From NCBI GenBank assembly GCA_012932865.1, contig SAXG01000046.1, positions 295,437 to 359,436 on the forward strand: a stretch of 64,000 nt of DNA, in the 5' to 3' direction. The position numbers were made by a program, and so were the translations under genes. Source of the stretch: Amylostereum areolatum (Eukaryota > Basidiomycota > Agaricomycetes > Russulales > Stereaceae). The notes beneath the pieces were generated by a model. That model saw only the letters and a list, made by a program, of their open reading frames with translations, had not been told where the DNA came from and made no database searches. Below are positions 33,741 through 42,368 of the stretch, in pieces (within the stretch, counting starts at the first letter, position 1; each line of letters starts with the position of its first letter).

Positions 33741-35050
33741 TGATTGTCTTTGAACATGTTGGCAGTGCGTGCGAACGTTTCACTGTCCATCTTGTTCACA
33801 AGCTTGGTGATCTGATCAATCGGGGATTCTTCCTCTGTTAAGTTCGCCGTTCGTGCATTGATCGTTGTTTGGGTACGTTTCTCTGGGCAGTTCCTGGAGA
33901 TATGTCCTGGTTTCCGACAATAGAAGCACGATCCCGATTTCTGAAGTTCTGTACGTTCTTGCGGGGTAAGGCGTCTGAAGCTTCGGTTGTTGTTTCCGGT
34001 CTGAGCGGCTCTGGCGGTAGTAACATTCCCTTTATTTCCGTTTCCTCTTCGGAATGGGACGTACGGCTGCGGTTTCTTGTATAGGAGGGTGAGATCACTC
34101 GTCGGGTTCATTGGTCTCGTATAATGTCGTTGGAATGCTTGAGCTTCTCGCCAGTTATTATCGATGCGCAGTGCGAGTTCATACCATTCGTCGATATCGT
34201 TCGAGATGTGATCTCTCTTGAGAATCTCGACTACTATATCGTTGCGCAGTCCTCTCTTGAATTGGTCGATCAATGCTTTATGATCGTAGCCGGCTTCCAT
34301 GGCATAGTCTCTGAAGACCGTGATGTAATCTTTGGTTTCCATAGTGCCTTGTTCCAGGCGCTGTATGTTGAATCTAGCGTCTCTTCCGGGATCTATTTCT
34401 CCAAAGGTTTCTAAGAAATTGTCGCGGAATCCCGTCCATGGAAGATGTATTTCTGGATCTATGCCTCGATCTCGTATCTTATCGATTTTGCTTATCAAGA
34501 GGGACGCCCAGTGAAGGGCGGGTCCATCGGTGAGATGCGAGAGTACAAAGGTTATCTTACGCATGTTGGTTTTGTATGCGTTGGGGAATGCTATGAAGCG
34601 AAGTACGCATTGTTCGATGAACTTTGCTGCCTTCGCTCGGTCTCTTCCGTCGTATACTCCTAGTGCGTTCAGTTTGAATCCTTTGTCTTTGTCTTCGGGT
34701 TTAGATCCGATTGTTCCTGTTCCTCCTGGCGGTGAATGCCACGGTGGATGTCTCGGTCCTTCCGGAAGATCTGCGGTCGCTCCTCTTCCGAATACATAGT
34801 CCTGAACCTTTTTTCCTTTCTCATTATCAGCCGATCGGTCGGAATGCGTTGATGGTTGCGGCGATGGTACTTTCCATCCTATTGGTCCGCCTAAACTGAA
34901 TCCCATGGGGAATCGAGCCTTATGTCTTGGTTTCGCGGGATCGGCTGGTGTTGGAGTTGCAGGCGTCTGGAGCGGTATATTAGTTTCTCCAGGGGGGACA
35001 TTGCTAAGTGTGGTGGTGGGGTTGGGTATCGAGGTGGTAGTGTCTCCCAT
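33731..35050 (-). CDS. gag: B1 Gag
   Basis: Intact 439 residues, the same length as B2 Gag. A Pro/Thr-rich start is followed by a capsid-like helical core (NALGVYDGRDRAKAAKFIEQ ... DGPALHWASLL ... EQGTMETKDYITVFRDYA), a basic RGNGNKGN stretch, a CCHC knuckle CFYCRKPGHISRNC (about 375-388) and a short C-terminal helix. It ends ...QGF-TGA in a -1 slippery context (33740-33734). The frame is also open upstream to about 35860 without any ATG. Confidence 0.9.
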   Translation of the reverse strand: MGDTTTSIPNPTTTLSNVPPGETNIPLQTPATPTPADPAKPRHKARFPMGFSLGGPIGWKVPSPQPSTHSDRSADNEKGKKVQDYVFGRGATADLPEGPRHPPWHSPPGGTGTIGSKPEDKDKGFKLNALGVYDGRDRAKAAKFIEQCVLRFIAFPNAYKTNMRKITFVLSHLTDGPALHWASLLISKIDKIRDRGIDPEIHLPWTGFRDNFLETFGEIDPGRDARFNIQRLEQGTMETKDYITVFRDYAMEAGYDHKALIDQFKRGLRNDIVVEILKRDHISNDIDEWYELALRIDNNWREAQAFQRHYTRPMNPTSDLTLLYKKPQPYVPFRRGNGNKGNVTTARAAQTGNNNRSFRRLTPQERTELQKSGSCFYCRKPGHISRNCPEKRTQTTINARTANLTEEESPIDQITKLVNKMDSETFARTANMFKDNQGF

Positions 35051-35859
35051 TGTTGTGACGTTCTGTGATCTTCCGAATAGGTTTCCTTGTCTTCCTCTTC
35101 TAGTTTCGAAGATATCTTTGTCTGATTTAACTGGTGGAGATCTTGTTGATTCTTCTGTATGTCTTTCCGTTTCTGTTGCGCTCGGTGGGCTGCCTTCTCG
35201 ACTTCCTCCGGAATCGGACTTAATTTGGGGGTTTGATACAGTTCTCTTAGGTTCTGGCGCGGTTTCTTCTGGAGGCTGTGTAGTTGCTGCGGGTTCTTGA
35301 GGATGCTGGAGTTCGGTTTGAGGGTTCTGTGGTTCGGTTGTCGTATCGGCTGTGTCGGTATCGGGATCAAATTCCCAGTAGTCCTTAATATTCCCGGTGT
35401 AAGGTTTCTCTTCGACTTTCTGTGCGTCCGGGTGTTTCCAGAGTTCTTCTGATGAGAGGGGCCCAATATGAGGTCTTGAATAATCTGGGCGCTTCCAATG
35501 TGAATTGTCGTAGCTTCCGTCTTCCTTTTCTCTTTTGGATCTATCTTTGAAGTATTCCGCTGCTGGGGGAAGGTTGTATCTGTATATGGGCGGGTTCCAC
35601 TGGTATGCGTATGTTCCTTTGCTTTCTTTCGCGACGAGGGTTCCGTCGTAGTAGAAAAGGAGATGATAGGGGTCAAATGTCCAGCGATGATCTTCGTTTC
35701 CGTTAGGGAAGTCTCGACTGCAGTTTGATTGGAGTTGAGGGATCTCAAAATCTGATGGTCTTTTTTCAGCGGGTTGTTCCGCTGACTCCGTGGTGGGTGT
35801 TTCGTTTGACGCTCTGCGCCAAACTGTAGGGTGAGCTAGTGTAGAGGAGAGCTCGTTCT
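35051..35859 (-). other. B1 AUG-free N-terminal extension of Gag frame
   Basis: About 265 codons are open in the Gag frame upstream of its first ATG, with no ATG in any of the three frames. Conserved peptide blocks shared with B2 are WTFDPY, LLFYYDG, KESKGTY, NPPIYRYNLPPAAEY, DRSKREKEDG, LSSEELWKHPDAQK and NIKDYWEFDPDTDTAD. Differences from B2 fall mostly at third codon positions in the block I compared. I infer non-AUG initiation giving a longer Gag isoform. Confidence 0.6.
35850..35859 (-). other. B1 predicted self-priming primer-binding site
   Basis: AGAACGAGCT on the minus strand, two bases inside the 5' LTR, is complementary to AGCTCGTTCT at 36102-36093. That sequence lies 34 bases downstream of TATAAAA (36136-36130), so it is at the predicted RNA 5' end. 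Confidence 0.6.
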
Positions 35860-35861
35860 AG

Positions 35862-36400
35862 TGTTAAGGACGGTCCTTATCACGTGACAAGCGGCTCAGG
35901 CTACAGTACTCGTGTGGATGAGAGGTGGGATCAGGTGATCCAGACGTCTCGGCTATACGAAGTTAGAGGTCGATAAGCGAAGCAGTAAGTCTTCACAGAA
36001 GACTTAGGCGAGCTTTCGAGTTAGTTACTTTATGCTCTCTTTAGTAGTTTTTAAGAGGAGGTTCTATTTAGAACAGTCCTGTATTTACAAAGAGAACGAG
36101 CTGAGGAGTGGCTCGTTCGATGAGCCTCCTTTTATAAGAAAGGAGGTCGAGTAAATATATGTACATTGAGCGACGGTCGCATCAAGTATCTACGGGGATA
36201 AGACTGTGGCACCGTCGCAGCTATGCCGTTGAGACGGCGACGATCTGTGGCACTGTCGTCGGGGTGGTGACGATCTGTGGCACTGTCGTCGTCGCGTCGT
36301 TGAGACGGTTACGAACTGGGGCACAGTCGTAATTCGTCGTTTAGCGACGTCCTTCCTAGTAAGGCAATGGAAAATGAAGTACCTTGTACAAGTTGTAACA
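35862..36400 (-). repeat. B1 5' LTR
   Basis: 539 bp, TGTTA to TAACA, with no difference from 26185-26723 that I could find. TATAAAA is at 36136-36130 (minus). An inverted repeat, GAACGAGC and GCTCGTTC separated by 9 bases, straddles the predicted transcription start. Confidence 0.9.
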
Positions 36401-36972
36401 GAGCGTATGAACTGCATGGGGGTGGCGAGCTCTAGTAGAGCTTGGCATGCCAATTTGTCTTCCATTCCAGTTATCTCCTTGATAGCTTCATAAGTAGATT
36501 CGTCGCGGCGTCGATGGTGTGTCCAGATGCGAAGGATTGCGATCGCACTTTCGGGTTTGTCTTCCCTTAAGTGACGAAGTGTCCATTGAGCCGTTCCAGG
36601 TGCCATATAACATGATTTGGGCGCCGTGCCCCTTCCATCACACGGTGTTGTCCCTGTCTCCACAGGGTCCATGATCAAAACCGAGTCCGTATCCAAAGCC
36701 ATATCCAAAACTGAAACCGAAACTGATGCCGTATCCAAAGCCGAAGGCTCACAAATTGAAGCCTGACTATCTAAAATAACAACGGGACGCGTGCCCGTAC
36801 CGATAGAGTCCGTAAAAGAAGTCATAATGGGGATATCCCCCGTAGTAGTACAGTCCGAATCAACAATGCGCATATGCAAACGAGAACCAGGCCACCGAGG
36901 CGCAACAAAACCAGACAAGCGAGAAACAGAAACTTGGGCTTCAGATGCCGTGTACATCATCAGCCCCCTCAA
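36401..36972 (-). pseudogene. pol: Family A pol N-terminus (upstream part of split gene)
   Basis: The -1-frame continuation of family A gag, starting TTG AGG GGG, Ser/Thr/Asp-rich, then a helical segment (MAPGTAQWTLRHLREDKPES ... LACQALLELATPMQFIRS). It is cut by B1 and resumes at 26184 with SSAKEQTVIPTQLVV. The apparent tail after FIRS in this frame is B1 LTR sequence, not gene A. Confidence 0.85.
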
Positions 36973-38529
36973 AAACCCTCCTTCTTCTCTTCCACCTTCG
37001 GCGGAGCTTGAAGCGCGTCCATCACGCTTTTCCGATCTTTGGCCGACAGGCTCCTAGCCCAAGCGGTGGGCATCTCGAACGTCTGTGCTCGAGCCTCCCG
37101 CTTTGGTGGTTCCGTGTACCGGTCCCTCCCCCACATGTCTCGGATGTTCTTCACGTCCACCCTGCAGTCCCGCACCTGGTGGCCATTCTGTCCACAGCGG
37201 AAGCATCAGCCCTTAATGTCGACACGGTTGACGTCCATCGGCTGTCCTTTGCCACCGTGTACCGTGCCGGTTCCGTCGCGTCGCCATGGGACCTGTCCCC
37301 CTTGCTGCCCATTGGACGACCCTTGTCCTTTGGGTTTTTGGTTCTGCGCAGGGCCGCTGCGTTGAGTTTTCAGGTCCTCCCGCTCCTGTCGCAGTCCATC
37401 AATCAGAATGATGCGCTCCTTGAGATCCTCATATTTCTGAGGGACGTGACCGCTGTCATAGATGGAGTCGATGGTCCGGTAGTAGATGTTGTGCTTAAGC
37501 AGCTGCATGAGGTGGATGGGATCCTGCGCCGTGGAGTACCCAGCCTTCCTTGCCAGTTGTTCAAACCTGGCAAAGTATTCATGGGCGGTGGTACCCTTCG
37601 TCTGTTTGAACCCGTCCAGTTCGACCGCGGCACGGTGCTGCTCATTGACGTCGGTGAAGGCGCCTTTGAGCGCCTTGTGGAAGTCCACCCAGGCGACCAT
37701 AGCTCCATTGGCTAGGTGCGCATCCTCGTACTCGGCCTTCCAGGTGCGTGCTGCTTCCCCCGTCATGTAGGTGAGGATGAAGAGTACTTTGTCCTTGTCC
37801 GTCATGAGGTCATCCTCGGCGGCTCGCATGTACTCCTCGCATGACCGCATCCAGTCATTGAAGTCCTCTCGTTTCCCAGAGAAGCCTTCAGGAGTTTTCG
37901 TGTGGACCTTCTTTCAAGGGGGTCTGGCGGCGGCGGCTGCTGGGGCGCTAACAGTGACCGCAGGGGGGTTGACAGTGATGGGGGGGGGGGGCAGTGACGT
38001 TGACGGTGGGGGGTGGCAGGTTGAGGGCGGCAACAAGCATGGCAGGGATGGCAACCCATTGGCCATTTACTTCCATGAGCCATGCATCGTCGGTGCCGTT
38101 ATTCATGTGTTGGATGGGAGAGCCAGTTTGGCCGATGACGATGTTCCATGTTCCACCAATTTTGGTGCAGTTGGCAAGCTCGGCGGGGAGAGGGGGTTGG
38201 GGGTCGGTGCGAATCCACTGGGCAGCCATGACTGGTTCGTCGAGGTCAGAGAAGTCTTTGTTGGTAACAGGTGGTAGGGCGGAGGCGGCGATGAAGTTGA
38301 AGTCAGCTTCGGTGAGGTCGGGTTGGTCTCCGTCGGTGAAGTACCAGATGATGCCACTAAGCTCAGTGGTTACAAAGGCAACTTCTTGGGTGGTGTCTCC
38401 AAGTCGAGCAAAGAAGAGGTCGTCTTCTTCTTGGGTGAAGCCTAGTGGGAGGGGGAAGATGCAGCAGTTCTCGATGTCGGTGTCAGAGCCTGTTTCGGAG
38501 CTGGAGTCGGAACCGTTGAGTCCAAACAA
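36969..38529 (-). pseudogene. gag: Family A Gag, with nonsense codon and frameshift
   Basis: The first ATG is near 38229 (MAAQWIRTDPQPPL); the open frame extends upstream to 38529. The capsid-like part has RSCEEYMRAAEDD, TYMTGEAARTWKAEYED and HEYFARFEQLARKAGY. A CCHC knuckle CFRCGQNGHQVRDC is preceded by an in-frame TGA (37206-37208), probably from CGA (Arg). The frame is also lost in a G homopolymer near 37978-37990. The gene ends KEGF-TGA with the GGGTTTT slippery heptamer (36978-36972). Confidence 0.82.
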
Positions 38530-38766
38530 TGGAATTGTTTATAAGTGGGTGAGGTCGATGACCTCTGGCTCTGGTGTGGGGCTGGGGGTGTTGCCTGGGG
38601 TAAGGAGGCGGTGGGTGTGTCGAGTGTCAACTGGTATTTTCTCGTTGGGCGCGTAGAAGGACTTTGGGGGTTGCTCGAGTTTGTAGCGGTAGGTGACGTA
38701 TGGGCAGAAGTAGACGTAGAGGTTTCCGTTTCCTTGTTCGCTTATTTTGAGGCGATAGAAGTGGAT
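38230..38766 (-). other. Family A AUG-free leader with open frames
   Basis: 537 bases upstream of the first Gag ATG with no ATG in any frame on the minus strand. The distal part encodes an aromatic peptide (HFYRLKISEQ, LYVYFCPYVTYRYKLEQPPK, SFYAPNEKIPVDTRHTHRLL) ending in TAA near 38539. The Gag frame itself opens just after. It is truncated at 38766 by B2, so the 5' LTR and primer site are missing. Confidence 0.5.
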
Positions 38767-39315
38767 TGTTAAGGACGGTCCTTATCACGTGACAAGCGGC
38801 TCAGGCTACAGTACTCTTACGCGTGAGAGGTGGGATCAGGTGATCCAGACGTCTCGGTTATACGAAGGTGAAGGTCGATAAGCGAAGCAGTAAGTCTTCA
38901 CGGAAGACTTAGGCGAGCTTATCAACTTAGTTTGCTTGGGATTCTCTTTAGCGTTAGAAGAGGAGGTTCTTATTAGAACAGTCCTGTATTTACAAAGAGA
39001 ACGAGCTGGGGAATAGCTCGTTCGTTGAGCCTCCTTTTATAAGAAAGGAGATCGAGTAAACATATGTACATTGAGCGACGGTTGTATCAAGTATCTACGG
39101 AGACGAGACTGTGGTACCGTCGTGGCTATGTCGCTGAGATGGTGACGATCTGTGGCACTGTCGTGGTCGCGTCGTTGAGATGGTGACGATCTGTGGCACT
39201 GTCGTGGTCGCGTCGTTGAGACGGTTACGAGCTGGGGCACAGTCGTAATCCGTCGTTTAGCGACGTCCTTCCGAATAAGGTAAGGGAAAATGAGATACCT
39301 TATCGAGTTGTAACA
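38767..39315 (-). repeat. B2 3' LTR
   Basis: 549 bp. U3 has two tandem copies of a unit of about 43 bp containing GGTGACGATCTGTGGCACTG (39140-39225). A polypurine tract (AGAGAGGGGGCTAG) adjoins at 39316-39329. Confidence 0.88.
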
Positions 39316-39548
39316 CTAGCCCCCTCTCTAGAATCTACGTCCCGTAGATTCATGAATCTTATTGCTTCCATGGGGATATCTTGAACGGGCTGTTGATCGT
39401 TCGCTCGACGCCATTGCATTAGGAAGAGGGTTGATGCGAGGAAGACGAGGATCGTGAGTCCTACGATGATGCTTAGGACGATGATCAGCCAACGAGGGGT
39501 GGTCGCGGTGAAGATTGCGAGATCGGGTGATTGGGTAGGTTGCATCAT
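39300..39548 (-). CDS. B2 ORF6: 82-residue single-pass membrane protein
   Basis: ATG at 39548. A short N-terminus (MMQPTQSPDLAIFTATTPR), a hydrophobic helix beginning WLIIVLSIIVGLTILVFLAS, then QWRRANDQQPVQDIPMEAIR. Conserved with B1 ORF6, where the helix has mainly conservative changes. It stops five codons inside the LTR; the polypurine tract encodes SREGAS. Topology is predicted N-out/C-in from the following Arg pair. Family unknown; env-like only in position. Confidence 0.6.
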   Translation of the reverse strand: MMQPTQSPDLAIFTATTPRWLIIVLSIIVGLTILVFLASTLFLMQWRRANDQQPVQDIPMEAIRFMNLRDVDSREGASVTTR

Positions 39549-39618
39549 GCTTCTGCTTTCTTTTGCTTTGATGTTCACTCTTTTATCCTTATCCGAAACC
39601 AGGCGATAGAATTCTATT

Positions 39619-40002
39619 CTATCGCTTTAGCAGCACCTCTACCACTTTGATATCCTCTCCGTCTATCGTGGGAGACCCTAACCGATGCCCTATTCTAGCC
39701 GTTGTCGCGTGGTCCGGGCTTCTGAACCGGGGGCCGTGCTTCAGGAATACCCCTCTAATGCCGCATCTCCCCTTCAACTCCCGCATGGCTTCTTCGTCTA
39801 GACTTCTCGGCCTCTTCATGGCGCGAGCGACGTCCGGACGGCTTAGGAGTTCCGTGACTCTCTTGAGATGACAAAGGAGTTCTTCGTCTTGTGGGTCGGG
39901 CGTGGGAGTGCGCGAGAGGACGGGCGAGGGAGGAGGAGTGGTAGGGGGAGTGTGGTTGGTGGTGGAGAGGTTGTGCGATGAGGAGGCAAGAGTAGAAGAC
40001 AT
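39619..40002 (-). CDS. B2 ORF5: conserved 127-residue protein
   Basis: 127 codons starting MSSTLASSSH, homologous along its full length to B1 ORF5. The Pro/Thr-rich start, helical DEELLCHLKRVTELLSRP, basic AMKRPRSLDEEAM and GRCGIRGVFLKHGPRF are conserved. In B2 the same frame is open farther upstream (to about 40146, MYEFPLTIDGNDYI); B1 has a TAG between. A GGATAAAAGG motif is at about 40088-40078. Unknown function. Confidence 0.6.
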   Translation of the reverse strand: MSSTLASSSHNLSTTNHTPPTTPPPSPVLSRTPTPDPQDEELLCHLKRVTELLSRPDVARAMKRPRSLDEEAMRELKGRCGIRGVFLKHGPRFRSPDHATTARIGHRLGSPTIDGEDIKVVEVLLKR

Positions 40003-40156
40003 TTTGTTGATTTGGGTGGTGCGAGTTGGTTGGTTTAGACGATGTCTGAGGATGTTGTTGCCTTTGTAGCCTTCCCTTTTATCCTTACGATGGGAAGGGG
40101 CAGTGATGTAATCATTGCCGTCGATCGTAAGCGGGAATTCGTACATAGTCAGGCGT

Positions 40157-40407
40157 GAGTCGTAAGTAAGCGACGCGTCCAGCGCGTCGTAGAGAGAATG
40201 TCAAACACTTCGCCTTCCTCATGGCGATAGGAACCTGTACAGTAGAGAAGTCCGAGGAAAATATGCGTACGAGTGAGGGCGCAGTCCGTGATCAGTCCGA
40301 AGAGTATCGTAACGATGAGTCGTGAGAGCGTGATGACAATGATGATGATGATGATGAGCGAGAAAGTCCGAGTGCGTATGGTGGATAAAAGTTCGTCCGT
40401 GCGCTTA
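40157..40407 (-). other. B2 hydrophobic frame between ORF4 and ORF5
   Basis: A frame overlapping the end of ORF4 encodes a Leu/Ile-rich segment (SRLIVTILFGLITDCALTRT, HIFLGLLYCTG) matching B1. A run of Ile comes from a (CAT)n microsatellite at about 40332-40352 that B1 lacks. No ATG precedes it. It may be an alternative exon or a membrane-protein frame with non-AUG or spliced expression. Confidence 0.35.
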
Positions 40408-42096
40408 CCAAGGTTCCGGCCAGTGATCCTTCGATTCCTCCGCTTCCTGCAGGTCCCAGTCTTCTTCTTTCCAGAAGAGATCGTCGACGCGCCAGGAGTG
40501 GTTGAAGCGCGAAGGGGGTTCCCGCTGAGTGCGGAGTGCCGCGTCCTCCCAGTACAACCACTGTTCGGTGGCGTGTTGGGCGGCTTCGTGCGTCAGACTC
40601 TCACGTCGCGCGAGGAATCCCAGAAGCTGCCTGTGGGCGCGGGCGGTAGTGTCGGTACGTTGGAGGTGGGGGTGGGACATCAGTGTTCCTGGACCGTAGC
40701 TGATATCCAGACAGCTTGGGCGAGGGCGAGGAAGAGGAGTCTGTGGTCGGAGGGGATAGCAAGACCGCGATCGGGGGAAGTGAGGGGGAGTGTTCTTGCG
40801 ACGGGGACAGTCTCGGCGGAGATGGCCTCTCTCGCCGCATTTCCAGCAGCGTTTCCGCGGCTTCGCGGGAATCGCGTCCCACTTCTCCTGCGTCCATGTG
40901 GTCGGCTCGTCGTTCCATTTGTCCGAGGGATTCTCGGCTACTTCTTCCTTCTTGTCGTTCATCGGACTGTCCAATTCCTCCGCCGAACTGTCCGACTCGT
41001 CCGTTGACTCGCGCTCTCGTCTCCGGCGATCGCGGGTCTCCATCATCTGCTCGATGATTTCCTGGATCTTGCTGCAGTTCCTCATCGCCCGACTTATCGG
41101 GGAATCCGACGTCTCTGATTCGCTTGAGCTGTCTTCCGTCGGGGTCGACAGATTCATGTTTACGTCGCTGTGGGGTGACTCGGGGATCTTGGGTGATGGG
41201 ATTTCCAGCGTGGTCGGGGTGTGAGCGTAGGAACGAGGGAAAAGCAAGGGGACCTCCGTGCCAAGGCATGGGAGCGTCGTCAGCAGAAGCTGGGAACGGA
41301 GTTGACGGTCTAGGCACCGTTGGCAGTGAAGAAGGTGTCCAAGGTACACGTCGCGGACTTTCCATTGGGGATCTTCCTGTCGGTCGTCTGGGCTCTGTGG
41401 AAACAAGGGTCTGTCCGGCGTATCCTCCGGATATGTCGTCTCTAGCGACGGGAGGCTGGACGGGGTTAGTCTGGATGAAGTCGGGGATGGGTAGGGATCC
41501 CGGCGGTGTGGGAGTGGTGACGGGTCGAGGAGGGGTGTTAGGAAGGTACGGGGTTCTGGCGAGGGTGGACGTGATGGGATCGGGTCGAACAGTATAGCCC
41601 GGGGAGATGTGATGTCCATGGAAGATAAGGTCGATGTCGGGGCCGTCGCGTGGCGACATATGGGGAACTCCAGTAGTTTCCAGTCGTCTTCGGAGGATTT
41701 CTCCTTCGTAGGTGGCACGGAAAGTATGCCTTTCCCAATTGAGCCAGTTGACCCTGTGTCCAACATTAGTGAGGAATTTCCGGAGTTCTGCGACGTTGAG
41801 TATAGCCGCTGTGCTAGTTTCCGGAATCGTCGAAGAAGTTTGACCTCTCGTTCCTCCATCTCGGTCGAGAGCGTTAGGTACCTCAAGTCTAGCTGAAGGA
41901 GTTCTCCGTTGAGCATCTTGATGTGATTCTTCAAGATGTTCTGGACGTCGGCCGACTCCCTCTTGAGGTCGTTGATCCGTTCTCTGGCTTGTTCGAGCGC
42001 TACTCCGGCTATCATGCGGGCTATCTGGCTTTCTAGTATCGGGGAATCGGGCACTTGGACTTCCGTTGCTCCGGGCAACGGGGATGGCATTAGCAC
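40405..42096 (-). pseudogene. B2 ORF4: coiled-coil and CCHC protein, frameshifted
   Basis: About 560 codons. The N-terminal coiled coil (ESQIARMIAGVALEQARERI, then KLLRRFRKLAQRL) is in this frame. The next conserved block (ILNVAELRKFLTNVGHRVNW ... GPDIDLIFHGHHISPGYT) is in a second frame that stays open from 42310 to 40601. B1 keeps RLVLNVAELRK in one frame, so B2 has lost a base near 41807. The C-terminal half returns to this frame: NCSKIQEIIEQMMETRD, the zinc knuckle CWKCGERGHLRRDC and a Trp-rich end (VDDLFWKEEDWDLQEAEE). Probably an RNA-binding accessory protein; no known family recognised. Confidence 0.6.
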
Positions 42097-42116
42097 CTGT
42101 GAGGAATTCGGGTGCT

Positions 42117-42368
42117 TCAGCTAGGGTTCTCTTGTGTGCTTCTAAGTGGCTTACCCCTTGTTCTTCCGTCTGGTCCTGACCTAGGCGGAAGAGGTACTGG
42201 CTTAACTGCGAAGATTGCTGCCGATCGAGCAATGAAGCAGTCTCCGCAGAGGGTTCGTTCTTGCTGAGTGCGGTGTACTTTGTTGCAGACGAAGCAGATG
42301 CGGTCGACATTGCTAGGTGTGATTGAATTGGTAGAGGAGGTGTTGGTTGCGTTTGGGGTGATGGACAT
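42117..42368 (-). CDS. B2 ORF3: zinc-ribbon protein or first exon of ORF4
   Basis: ATG at 42368; 83 codons if unspliced. A four-cysteine ribbon CFVCNKVHRTQQERTLCGDC (C-x2-C-x12-C-x2-C) lies in the middle, followed by a Pro/Arg-rich end. An intron-like segment 42154-42097 (GTAAGC ... CTCACAG, 58 nt) would join it to ORF4. The phases of the two frames do not match at the predicted junction, so either a lesion or another acceptor is involved. The purine-rich GGGGATAAAAA lies about 35 bases upstream. Confidence 0.5.
   Translation of the reverse strand: MSITPNATNTSSTNSITPSNVDRICFVCNKVHRTQQERTLCGDCFIARSAAIFAVKPVPLPPRSGPDGRTRGKPLRSTQENPS

Larger units (their letters stand above)
26185..36400 (-). 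mobile_element. Full-length family B gypsy retrotransposon, copy B1
   Basis: A 10,216-bp element with 539-bp LTRs that look identical by eye, starting TGTTA and ending TAACA, flanked by the 5-bp duplication GAGCG (26180-26184 and 36401-36405). It interrupts family A pol precisely in frame. Order on the minus strand: LTR, primer site, AUG-free Gag extension, gag, pol, zinc-ribbon exon, coiled-coil/CCHC ORF, 127-residue ORF, membrane-protein ORF, LTR. Gag and the two last ORFs are intact, while pol and the large accessory ORF contain several indels. The identical LTRs argue for recent insertion. Confidence 0.93.

Noticed and set aside
36190..36400. C-terminal tail of the family A pol N-terminal frame (TTCTRYFIFH...)
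   Set aside because: This is B1 LTR read by chance in the same frame; the true continuation is at 26184.
37978..37990. G homopolymer as a regulatory quadruplex
   Set aside because: A single short G run in family A gag, more likely the site of a slippage frameshift or sequencing uncertainty.
40601..42310. A 569-codon frame parallel to ORF4 as an independent protein
   Set aside because: Only its middle part (NVAELRKFL ... GPDIDLIFHGHH) is conserved, and B1 shows that part is colinear with the coiled-coil frame. It is better explained by frameshifts in B2.
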